DNA of 63,085 nucleotides from CAYMPW01 sp964392725. Its GTDB lineage: Archaea; Thermoplasmatota; Thermoplasmata; Methanomassiliicoccales; Methanomethylophilaceae. The translations under genes and the position numbers were made by a program. Shown one piece after another: positions 53,481-61,427 of the stretch. The stretch covers positions 1 through 63,085 of the forward strand of contig CAYMPW010000006.1 of assembly GCA_964392725.1 (NCBI GenBank), read 5' to 3'. The notes beneath the pieces were generated by a model. The model worked only from the letters and a program-made list of their open reading frames with translations. It made no database searches and was not told where the DNA came from. Positions within the stretch are counted from its first letter, which is position 1. Each line of letters opens with the position of its first letter.

Positions 53481-55142
53481 ATGCCGTGCATTCCAAGACA
53501 GAATATAACTTCCGATGAAAGACTCGGAGATTTACTCGATAAATGTATCAGAGAACACCCTGATAATGACGCTATTGTCTACGTTGACAGAGAATTCCGC
53601 CTTACCTGGAAACAATGGGGTGTGGAAGTCGACCGTGTTGCCAAAGGACTTATGGCAATGGGTGTCAAAAAAGGAGAGAAAGTCGCAGTCTGGGCAACAA
53701 ACGTTCCCGATTGGATCACTCTCATGTTCGCAACCGCAAAAATCGGTGCGATTCTGTTAACAATCAATACAAATTACAAATCCAGCGAATTGGATTATGT
53801 TCTCAAACAATCGGACATGGAAAATCTGTTCTTAATCGACGGAGTCCGCGATTGCGATTATGTGGAAACAGTATATGGATTGGTTCCGGAGCTCAAAGTT
53901 CAGCCCCGTGATAATTTCCACAGCGAGACCTACCCTCATCTCAAAAGAGTTGTTTTCCTCGGACCCGAAAAACGTCGCGGAATGTATTCCATGAACGAAG
54001 TCAAATCCTTGGCAGTTCAAATTGATGATGACGAATATCAGGAAAGACAGGATACGGTAGACGTTTACGACGTAGCCATGATGCAATACACATCGGGAAC
54101 AACAGGATTCCCGAAAGGTGTCATGCTTACCCACCATAACATCGCGAATGACGGTTATTGGCTCGGAGCGAATATGAATTACGATTTCAACGATCGTCTG
54201 TGTTTGAATGTTCCTTTATTCCACTGTTTCGGATGTGTTCTCGGAGTTATGGCTGCAATAAACCACTGCGTAACCATGGTTTTCTGCGAAGTATTCGATC
54301 CCATTAAGGTTATGACATCAATCGAAACCGAGAAATGTACCTCGGTTTACGGTGTTCCCACGATGTTCATCGCTATGATGCAAAACAAACTTTTCAACAA
54401 ATTCGATTTCTCTTCTTTGAGAACCGGAATCATGGCAGGTTCCACATGTCCTATTAAGACAATGGAAGAAGTCGTTGAAAAGATGAACATGAAGGAAATC
54501 ACGATTGTGTACGGACTCACCGAAGCATCGCCCGGTATGACTCAGACAACTTGGGACGAACCCTCTATCGAAAGAAAGTGTTCAACCGTAGGAAAACGTC
54601 TTCAGGGTGTCGAGACGGAAATAATGAATCCCGAGACCGGAGAGATTTGTCCTCCAGGTGAAATCGGAGAATTCGTATGTCGTGGATACAATGTGATGAA
54701 AGGATATTACAAAATGCCCGAAGAGACTGCAAAAGTAATCGACAAAGACGGTTGGCTTCACTCCGGAGATCTCGGAAAGGTTGATGAAGATGGTTATTTC
54801 ACCGTTACTGGAAGAATAAAAGACATGATTATTCGCGGCGGAGAAAACATTTATCCCAAAGAAGTAGAAGATTTCCTTTACAAAATGCCCGGAGTCCTTG
54901 ATGTTCAGGTTATCGGTGTTCCCAGTGAAAAATACGGAGAACAGCCGGGAGCATTCATTATTCGCAAACCTGGCGTAGACATGATCGAACAAGATGTGTT
55001 GGATTATTGTAAAGATCAGATTGCATGGTATAAAACACCGAAATACATAGCATTCGTAGACGAATTTCCTCTTACCGCAAGCGGTAAAATCATGAAATTC
55101 AAGCTGAGGGAAATGGCACACGAACTTTGGCCCGATGCATAA
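53481..55142 (+). CDS. AMP-forming acyl-CoA synthetase
   Basis: A 553-residue ANL-superfamily ligase that activates a carboxylic acid as acyl-AMP and then makes acyl-CoA. Core motifs are YTSGTTGFPKG (A3, from Tyr203), YGLTEASPG (A5), the A7-A8 region GWLHSGDLG...TGRIKDMIIRGGENIYP, and the catalytic lysine in TASGKIMKF. The size and motifs fit medium- or long-chain fatty acid ligases, but substrate is not readable. It pairs with the upstream XRE-cupin regulator. A weak hairpin (55175-55196, GGCTGTTG/CAACAGCC) follows. Confidence 0.93.
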   Translation: MPCIPRQNITSDERLGDLLDKCIREHPDNDAIVYVDREFRLTWKQWGVEVDRVAKGLMAMGVKKGEKVAVWATNVPDWITLMFATAKIGAILLTINTNYKSSELDYVLKQSDMENLFLIDGVRDCDYVETVYGLVPELKVQPRDNFHSETYPHLKRVVFLGPEKRRGMYSMNEVKSLAVQIDDDEYQERQDTVDVYDVAMMQYTSGTTGFPKGVMLTHHNIANDGYWLGANMNYDFNDRLCLNVPLFHCFGCVLGVMAAINHCVTMVFCEVFDPIKVMTSIETEKCTSVYGVPTMFIAMMQNKLFNKFDFSSLRTGIMAGSTCPIKTMEEVVEKMNMKEITIVYGLTEASPGMTQTTWDEPSIERKCSTVGKRLQGVETEIMNPETGEICPPGEIGEFVCRGYNVMKGYYKMPEETAKVIDKDGWLHSGDLGKVDEDGYFTVTGRIKDMIIRGGENIYPKEVEDFLYKMPGVLDVQVIGVPSEKYGEQPGAFIIRKPGVDMIEQDVLDYCKDQIAWYKTPKYIAFVDEFPLTASGKIMKFKLREMAHELWPDA

Positions 55143-55632
55143 AATTTTGAAAAGGTGTCCGGAAGGGTTAAAGGGGCTGTTGTTTTTGCAACAGCCATTG
55201 TTGCGGTCATCCGTAGAGTCTTGCAGATTGTATTACAGATCTGTTTTCAGAGGAAAGTACCAATCGGTCATTTCTTTCCTTGAACAACACATTATCTTGT
55301 GTTTACAATCTTCGCCGCTTATCTTAGAGTCTTGTCGTTTGGAAATTGCTACTTACCTCCAAATTATCTATTGCGTTTCTACTATTTATAATAATTGTTC
55401 TACGAAATTCGTATTTTATTGTATATTTATTTCTGAAAAAAGCATTAAAAACAAGTTTTAAATCAATTGATTTTTTGCTACCCAGCAGTTTGATTTTGAG
55501 AAAATCAAATTCAGATTCGTATTTCGTAAAATTGATAGGATGCGATAACGATCATTCGAAAATCGTCTTTCGCAGTATGGTAAAAATCACAGTTTTCGCA
55601 TGAAAACGTTTACTCGTAAAATCGACGTTTAT
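55143..55632 (+). other. AT-rich intergenic stretch, no gene recognised
   Basis: These 490 bases hold the weak hairpin after the acyl-CoA ligase gene (55175-55196), two copies of AGAGTCTTG (near 55215 and 55327), and a perfect 9-bp hairpin TTTGATTTT/AAAATCAAA at 55489-55509. Reading frames here have coding-unlike composition. I see no protein or RNA gene that I can support. Confidence 0.5.
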
Positions 55633-56883
55633 TCAATAATCTAAGCTATTTTTGTCCAAAAGGAAGTCTATAACGTTCATGTAGACTATTCCGTATTCAT
55701 CGCGGTTGCGTGGTACGTCATCCCCCGTAACAACAATCTTCTTGAAAGAATCCTTCACTTTCAAAAACGGTCTGATTTCCTGTTCAGTTTTTTCGGAATC
55801 CGGTAAACTATATGCAGATTGAACATAGTATTTTTGATTGCCTTTGTTCGCGACAAAATCGATTTCATATTGACAATATTTCAGTTTATCGTCAGCATGT
55901 GTTCTGCTTTTAACTATGCCCACATCTACGTTGAATCCTCTGCATCTCAGTTCATTATAGATTATGTTCTCCATAATGTGTGTATATTCAATTTGTCTGA
56001 AATTCAATCTGGCGTTTCTCAACCCGATATCCATTGAATAATATTTCAAAGGGGTATCAAAATACGAATTGCCCTTGACGTCGTATCTGAGGGCTTCTTC
56101 ATACATAAACGAATCTTCCAGATATCCGATGTATTTGGTTACTGTATATTCATCAATTTTACCATACCCTTTTTGAATCATTGTATTTTTCAATCTCGTG
56201 GGGTTCGTCAAAGATCCGACTGCGGAAGAAAGACTGTTAACGATATTACCGAGGGCTAAAGGCAATCTTATGTTATGCCTTTCTTCGATATCTTTGAGAT
56301 ATATCTCATCTATCAATTTTTTTAGGTACGCAGATTTCTGTTCGTCTGATTTTAATCTGTGTAATCCGGGCATTCCGCCATAGATTTGGTATTCTTTCCA
56401 AGCTTCGCGAGTCTCGCCTTGAAATCCGTAACAGAATTCTGAAAATGAAAGAGGCCTAACCATGATCTCGTCGCCTCTTCCGCGGAATTCCGTAATTACG
56501 TCGCTTGAGAGCATTTTGGAATTGCTCCCTGTAATATACACATCGACATTTTTCAGTTTGAGCAGAGAGTTTACAAGACTCTCGAAATCATGTACCAATT
56601 GTATTTCATCAAGAAAAACATAGTATTCTCCATCATCCAACATTAATTCCAGTATTCTTTTGTGTAATTCTTCAGGATCGCGATATCTCTTATTTTCCAA
56701 AATATCGAGTTCAATGTTGATGATGTGGTTGTAGTCAACACCTTCCTCTAAAAGGTGATTCCTAAACAATTCCATTAAAAGATATGATTTGCCGCATCTT
56801 CTGATCCCGGTGATAACTTTCGCCATACCGTTCCATTTTCTTGCGATTAATTTATTCAGATAGTCGTCTCTTGGAATTTCCAT
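55633..56883 (-). CDS. AAA ATPase with DUF4143 domain
   Basis: A 416-residue P-loop ATPase of the AAA_14/DUF4143 group. Walker A is GIRRCGKS (26-33), Walker B is VFLDEIQ, and a sensor-like TGSNSKML follows. The C-terminal DUF4143 part contains YEIDFVANKGNQKYYVQSAY, which looks like a PD-(D/E)xK nuclease-type core (E-I-D-F ... Q-x-A). Such proteins are scattered in archaeal and bacterial genomes, often in variable regions, and their role is unclear. The AT-rich flanks and the 43-bp repeats upstream support an accessory origin. A TATA-like box lies at 56950-56962. Confidence 0.9.
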   Translation of the reverse strand: MEIPRDDYLNKLIARKWNGMAKVITGIRRCGKSYLLMELFRNHLLEEGVDYNHIINIELDILENKRYRDPEELHKRILELMLDDGEYYVFLDEIQLVHDFESLVNSLLKLKNVDVYITGSNSKMLSSDVITEFRGRGDEIMVRPLSFSEFCYGFQGETREAWKEYQIYGGMPGLHRLKSDEQKSAYLKKLIDEIYLKDIEERHNIRLPLALGNIVNSLSSAVGSLTNPTRLKNTMIQKGYGKIDEYTVTKYIGYLEDSFMYEEALRYDVKGNSYFDTPLKYYSMDIGLRNARLNFRQIEYTHIMENIIYNELRCRGFNVDVGIVKSRTHADDKLKYCQYEIDFVANKGNQKYYVQSAYSLPDSEKTEQEIRPFLKVKDSFKKIVVTGDDVPRNRDEYGIVYMNVIDFLLDKNSLDY

Positions 56884-56890
56884 GGAATCA

Positions 56891-56933
56891 CTAATCGGAA
56901 TTTATTGCACTATTACAATTTTTTCCGATTAGA
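56891..56933. repeat. 43-bp repeat, copy 1 (inverted ends)
   Basis: The unit begins CTAATCGGAA and ends TTCCGATTAG plus A, so its 10-bp ends are perfect inverted repeats. Inside, ATTG...CAAT adds a further small stem. It lies 8 bases before the AAA/DUF4143 start, at or just after the predicted transcription start of that gene. It is identical to copy 2. Confidence 0.9.
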
Positions 56934-57067
56934 ATAATAGAGTTTTATGAGATATATAAATCTTTATTCCATTTTTTATAGATTTTTCATTGAATTTTGT
57001 TAAAAACTTCCTATGTTATCATATTTTATCATATTTTTCAGTCATTCATAGGGTATTTATAGAATAT

Positions 57068-57110
57068 CTAATCGGAATTTATTGCACTATTACAATTTTT
57101 TCCGATTAGA
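57068..57110. repeat. 43-bp repeat, copy 2 (inverted ends)
   Basis: Identical over 43 bases to copy 1 and in the same orientation, with starts 177 bp apart. The flanks differ, so the match ends sharply. An AT-rich box (about 57111-57120) lies to its right, in a similar position to the box beside copy 1. The 134 bases between copies are AT-rich and empty. Confidence 0.9.
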
Positions 57111-57214
57111 TATTTATGGATTTTATCGTAAGTCAAAGTAATAAACTTCATTTTAATGATCTTTAGTCCTGTTTATACACGGTATTAAATACACAAAATC
57201 TGGTTTGGTGGCTG

Positions 57215-58189
57215 ATGGAAAAAACCGATTTAAAAGGACTATTATTGTGTGCGGTATTGACAATCCCTGCATTTTTCTTAGGAAAAGAATTTCCTATTAT
57301 CGGCGGTCCGATTTTCGGTATTTTAATCGGATTGGTTCTGGCGTATTGGAAGCGTCCCGAATCTTTCGATGACGGAATTAAATTCACATCGAAAAAGATG
57401 CTTCAATTCTCTATTATATTATTGGGATTCGGTTTGAATCTTCAAGCCGTAGTCGCAGTCGGAGCAAACAGTATTTGGATTATGGTTTTCACATTGGCGG
57501 CAGCATTCCTTACGGCATACTTCGTAGGAAAACTTTTGAAACTTACCGGAAACGTACCCACGCTCATCGGAGTCGGTACCGCAATCTGCGGAGGTTCTGC
57601 GATAGCCGCAACCGCACCCATTCTCAAAGCGACAGACAAAGACGTTGCATTTTCCATTTCTACAATATTCCTTTTTAACATAGTCGCAGTTTTCCTGTTC
57701 CCTGCGCTGGGACACCTAATGGGAATGTCCGATTTGGATTTCGGTATGTGGGCAGGAACCGCAATAAACGACACATCGTCCGTGGTTGCAGGAGGATACA
57801 CATATTCCAACGAAGCGGGAGAATACGCAACAATCGTCAAACTCACAAGAACTTTGATGATTATTCCAATTACTTTGTTCCTTGCGTTTTGGATTGCCCG
57901 TAAAGAAAAAGCAGAAGGCTTGAATTATGATTTCAAATCGGTATTCCCATGGTTTGTTTTGGGTTTCGTTGCCGCAACAATAATTGTAACATCCGGAATT
58001 CTTCCCGTTGAATGGACAAATTTCCTTAACGAAGCAGGAAAGGTGTTGATTATTATGGCCATGGTTGCCATTGGACTCAATACAAAATTGACGGATCTGA
58101 TTAAAAACGGAACTCGTCCGATTGCACTCGGTTTGTGTTGTTGGTTTGCCGTTTCCGTTGTGGCTCTTATATGCATTTACCTCGTCTGA
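57215..58189 (+). CDS. YeiH family putative sulfate exporter
   Basis: A 324-residue integral membrane protein with about ten spans, matching the YeiH/UPF0324 family (PF03601). Characteristic parts are FSIILLGFGLNLQAV, GVGTAICGGSAIAATAPI and WAGTAINDTSSVVAGGY. The family is annotated as sulfate or sulfite exporters on limited evidence. ATG 57215 follows GGTGG, and a TATA-like TTTATACAC (about 57172-57180) precedes it. It appears monocistronic. Confidence 0.88.
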   Translation: MEKTDLKGLLLCAVLTIPAFFLGKEFPIIGGPIFGILIGLVLAYWKRPESFDDGIKFTSKKMLQFSIILLGFGLNLQAVVAVGANSIWIMVFTLAAAFLTAYFVGKLLKLTGNVPTLIGVGTAICGGSAIAATAPILKATDKDVAFSISTIFLFNIVAVFLFPALGHLMGMSDLDFGMWAGTAINDTSSVVAGGYTYSNEAGEYATIVKLTRTLMIIPITLFLAFWIARKEKAEGLNYDFKSVFPWFVLGFVAATIIVTSGILPVEWTNFLNEAGKVLIIMAMVAIGLNTKLTDLIKNGTRPIALGLCCWFAVSVVALICIYLV

Positions 58190-58230
58190 GGGTGGGGTAA
58201 ATCCACTTTTTTCCAAAGTTCTGCTAAAGA

Positions 58231-58238
58231 TTTAATAC
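58231..58238 (+). promoter_or_regulatory. TATA box of glnN
   Basis: TTTAATAC centres about 28 bases before ATG 58263, predicting a leaderless or nearly leaderless message. Confidence 0.55.
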
Positions 58239-58262
58239 ATCGAATCTTTATCAGTGTATTAT

Positions 58263-60443
58263 ATGGCCAACAACAGGTTTAGAGCCGTTGAAGAAGCTGT
58301 TGCCCGTCCGGCAATTTTTACGGAACCTCCAGCACCCGAAACATCTCAGTATTTTGGTTGCAAAGTTTTCAACAGAAAACAAATGCGCAAGTATCTTTCC
58401 GCCGAAACGCGTGAAAAGATTTACGAATCCATCGAACAGGGTGTTGTATTAGAGGCAGATGTTGCAGAACAGGTCGCGGCAGGCATGAAACGTTGGGCCA
58501 TGGATATGGGCGCAACCCACTATTCCCACTGGTTCCAGCCACTTACCGGCGGTACCGCAGAAAAACACGATTCTTTTGCAGAACCCCATGGTAAGGGAGA
58601 TGTTCTTGAGAGATTCAGCGGAAAACTGTTGGCACAGCAAGAACCCGACGCATCCTCATTCCCTAACGGAGGCCTCAGAAATACCTTCGAAGCTAGGGGA
58701 TACACGGCATGGGATCCCTCGTCACCTTCATTTATAATCGGAGATACGCTCTGTATTCCGACTGTTTTCATATCATATACGGGAGAAGCACTTGATTACA
58801 AGGCACCTCTTCTCAAATCAACTTATGCGGTTACTCGTGCAGCTTCTGAAATCCTGGAATATTTCGGAATGGGCAAAGAACTTCTCAAATCTTATCTCGG
58901 TTGGGAGCAGGAGTATTTCTTGGTGGATACCGCGCTTTATGCACAACGCCCCGATTTGGTGCTTGCGGAACGTACGCTTATGGGACACAGCAGTGCCCGT
59001 AACCAACAGTTGGAAGACCACTATTTCGGATCGATCCCCCTCAGAGCGTTGGAGTTCATGAGAGATTTGGAATTCGAAGCATATTCTTTGGGAATTCCTC
59101 TTAAGACAAGGCACAACGAAGTTGCGCCGAATCAGTTTGAACTCGCTCCGGTATATGAAGAAGCCAACTTGGCAAACGACCACAATCTGTTGATAATGTC
59201 TTTGATGAAAATCGTCGGAGACCGTCACGGTTTCAAAGTGCTTTTCCACGAAAAACCCTACAAAGGCGTAAACGGATCCGGAAAACACTGCAATTGGTCG
59301 CTTGGTACCGACGCGGTAGGTCTTTTGTCTCCCGGAAAAACAGACACGGAGAACATTCGTTTCCTTGCTTTCATGGCAAACGTGTTGAAAGCGGTATATG
59401 ACAACAACGCGTTACTCAAAGCAACCGTTGCATCCGCATCAAACGCACACAGGCTCGGTGCAAACGAAGCACCGCCCGCAATCATATCCTGTTTCCTTGG
59501 TTCACAGATGACCCAGGCATTCGAAGAACTTCTCGAATCCGAAGATATGGTGAAAATCGGTTCAAAATCCGGATATCGTTTGAGCATTCCTCAGATTCCG
59601 GAATTACTCATCGATAATACCGATAGAAACAGAACCTCTCCCTTTGCATTTACGGGAAACAGATTCGAATTCAGAGCCGTAGGTTCATCCGCAAACTGTG
59701 CGCTTGCAGTAACCGCAATCAACACGGTTGTTGCACATCAGCTTAAAAAGTTCAAAGCCGCGGTTGAAGAAAGGATTTCCGCAGGTGCACCGCCCATGAA
59801 GGCAATCTTGGATGAAACCCGTGAAACATACCGCTCCTGTAAGGATGTATGTTTCGATGGAAACGGTTATTCCGATGAATGGTTGATTGAAGCGGAAAAA
59901 CGCGGTTTGGATACGGAAGATTCGGTTCCGAAAATGTACGATGCATGTACCAGCGAAAAAACAATGGAGATTTACAAATCCACAGGTGTTATGACCGACG
60001 TGGAAATGATCGCCAGAAACGATGTTCGTTGGGATTTATATAGCAAAAAGATAGAAATCGAAGAGAAAATCCTCAGCGATCTTTCGTTCAATCACATTTT
60101 ACCGATTGCAATAAAATATCAATCTATTCTTTTGGAAAACATTTCCGGAATGAAAAACGTATTCGGGGATATCAAAGCTTCAGAATTGGCAGGTCCGCAG
60201 ATTCTTGCGGTCGAAGAGATGTCCGGACATATATGCGCAATACGTAGAAAAGTTGCCGATATGGATCGTACAACCGATGAAATTTTCAAGATTGAAGACG
60301 AGCGCGAAAAGGCTTTGGCACTTCATGATAAAATCGTTCCATTCTTGGATGATATTCGTGAACACATAGATGCGCTCGAAATGGAAGTTGACGATCAGAT
60401 GTGGCCTTTGCCCAAGTACCGTGAACTTTTGTTCATTCGTTGA
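58263..60443 (+). CDS. glnN: Glutamine synthetase type III
   Basis: GSIII makes glutamine from glutamate, ammonia and ATP as large dodecamers. The 726-residue length separates it from GSI and GSII. Landmarks are the N-terminal GSIII domain (YFGCKVFNRKQMRKYL), the catalytic-face WFQPLTGGTAEKHDSF, NEVAPNQFELAP with glutamate ligands, NGSGKHCNWS, and the late NRTSPFAFTGNRFEFR. ATG 58263 is favoured by the TATA spacing; the GTG at 58254 is in frame but close to the predicted transcription start. GSIII is commoner in gut bacteria than archaea, so an old transfer is possible. The end overlaps the convergent DUF368 gene by 11 bases. Confidence 0.95.
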   Translation: MANNRFRAVEEAVARPAIFTEPPAPETSQYFGCKVFNRKQMRKYLSAETREKIYESIEQGVVLEADVAEQVAAGMKRWAMDMGATHYSHWFQPLTGGTAEKHDSFAEPHGKGDVLERFSGKLLAQQEPDASSFPNGGLRNTFEARGYTAWDPSSPSFIIGDTLCIPTVFISYTGEALDYKAPLLKSTYAVTRAASEILEYFGMGKELLKSYLGWEQEYFLVDTALYAQRPDLVLAERTLMGHSSARNQQLEDHYFGSIPLRALEFMRDLEFEAYSLGIPLKTRHNEVAPNQFELAPVYEEANLANDHNLLIMSLMKIVGDRHGFKVLFHEKPYKGVNGSGKHCNWSLGTDAVGLLSPGKTDTENIRFLAFMANVLKAVYDNNALLKATVASASNAHRLGANEAPPAIISCFLGSQMTQAFEELLESEDMVKIGSKSGYRLSIPQIPELLIDNTDRNRTSPFAFTGNRFEFRAVGSSANCALAVTAINTVVAHQLKKFKAAVEERISAGAPPMKAILDETRETYRSCKDVCFDGNGYSDEWLIEAEKRGLDTEDSVPKMYDACTSEKTMEIYKSTGVMTDVEMIARNDVRWDLYSKKIEIEEKILSDLSFNHILPIAIKYQSILLENISGMKNVFGDIKASELAGPQILAVEEMSGHICAIRRKVADMDRTTDEIFKIEDEREKALALHDKIVPFLDDIREHIDALEMEVDDQMWPLPKYRELLFIR

Positions 60444-61290
60444 GCTTTTCCGTATTTCCGGTTTTCATAGCGAAGAATATCAGTCCGAGACTTATCAAAA
60501 TACCGATTGCCAATCCGCACAATCCTACCATAAGATCTTCTACGCTTCCGACACCAGGGTAGATTGTGATCGCAGAACCAATCGTAAGTCCCAGTACAAC
60601 CAAATATGTTGGTGTACGGTGTTTTTCAATAAGCTTTTCCATAACCTTGGCAAAACCAATTGCACCGACAATCAATCCCAATCCCATTGGAATAAGGAAG
60701 TAAAGATCCATGTTCGTGAATGCGGAAATGTACAATTCATACAATCCTAATACGACGAGAAGCGTAGATCCGCTGAGTCCGGGAGCTACTTTTGCAATCG
60801 CAAGGATAATACCGCAACCGAACATAAGCATAAGATTTCCTATATCATGGGCGGTGGAATCGTATTCTCCGACACCGTACATTTCAATTAATGCAAGACC
60901 GGCTATAATTCCGACACCGATCAAAACAAACAGTAAATCTTTCCAACCCAGCACCTTTTTTTCTGAAATTGCTTCCGAATATACGCTGGGAAGCTGACCG
61001 ATAATCAAACCTGTAAAAATAAAGTATGCAAACAAATGATAGTTGTCGATAAGATATTCGATTCCGTACGAAGGTAGCCACATACCCAAAAGGATACCGA
61101 CCCCCATCACGAGCAGAAAGAGAAAATCATTACGAATGCTCCATGTAAGTCTGCTTATATCATGGATCAAACGTTCGTAAACTCCAAAGATAATTGCCAT
61201 TGTGCCGCCACTAACTCCAACGAGCTGTGACGAGGTTCCCACCATGAAACCTGCAAAGAGATTTCTAAGATGGGATAGAACATTTGCCAT
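60433..61290 (-). CDS. DUF368 family membrane protein (PopT-like)
   Basis: A 285-residue membrane protein with about eight to nine spans. The family repeats appear as GFMVGTSSQLVGVSGGTMAII in the first half and CGIILAIAKVAPGLSGSTLL in the second, the paired GxSGGT/PGLSGS loops of DUF368. Bacterial and archaeal relatives have been linked to recycling of polyprenyl-phosphate carriers. In this genome that could serve AglB-dependent glycosylation (inference). The start is ATG 61290. It is divergent from the thermosome. Confidence 0.88.
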   Translation of the reverse strand: MANVLSHLRNLFAGFMVGTSSQLVGVSGGTMAIIFGVYERLIHDISRLTWSIRNDFLFLLVMGVGILLGMWLPSYGIEYLIDNYHLFAYFIFTGLIIGQLPSVYSEAISEKKVLGWKDLLFVLIGVGIIAGLALIEMYGVGEYDSTAHDIGNLMLMFGCGIILAIAKVAPGLSGSTLLVVLGLYELYISAFTNMDLYFLIPMGLGLIVGAIGFAKVMEKLIEKHRTPTYLVVLGLTIGSAITIYPGVGSVEDLMVGLCGLAIGILISLGLIFFAMKTGNTEKLNE

Positions 61291-61355
61291 GACGCGTAAT
61301 GTACAGGTTTTCTTTTAATGTTTTGTAATAGGGCGTATTGATACAAATTCAAAAT

Positions 61356-61365
61356 GTTTATATAG
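61356..61365 (+). promoter_or_regulatory. TATA box of the thermosome gene
   Basis: GTTTATATAG predicts a start near 61386 and a leader of about 42 bases containing GGAG nine bases before ATG 61428. Confidence 0.6.
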
Positions 61366-61427
61366 AAGGACAAACTTTATCCGAATCAGTATTCCATAAT
61401 TGGAAGATAAAATTGGAGATAAATATC

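Noticed and set aside
55250..55270. GAGGAAAGTACC, similar to the RNase P RNA core GAGGAAAGTCC
   Set aside because: One base pattern only; none of the other RNase P conserved segments or stems surround it.
55135..55603. Plus-strand frames after the acyl-CoA ligase gene
   Set aside because: Composition is unlike nearby genes, they resemble no family and contain no supported start; treated as noncoding.
56891..57110. CRISPR array
   Set aside because: Only two repeats, separated by 134 bases, with self-complementary ends; no cas genes nearby.
55633..57214. Complete insertion sequence
   Set aside because: No transposase, and no matching repeat at the other end of the DUF4143 gene.
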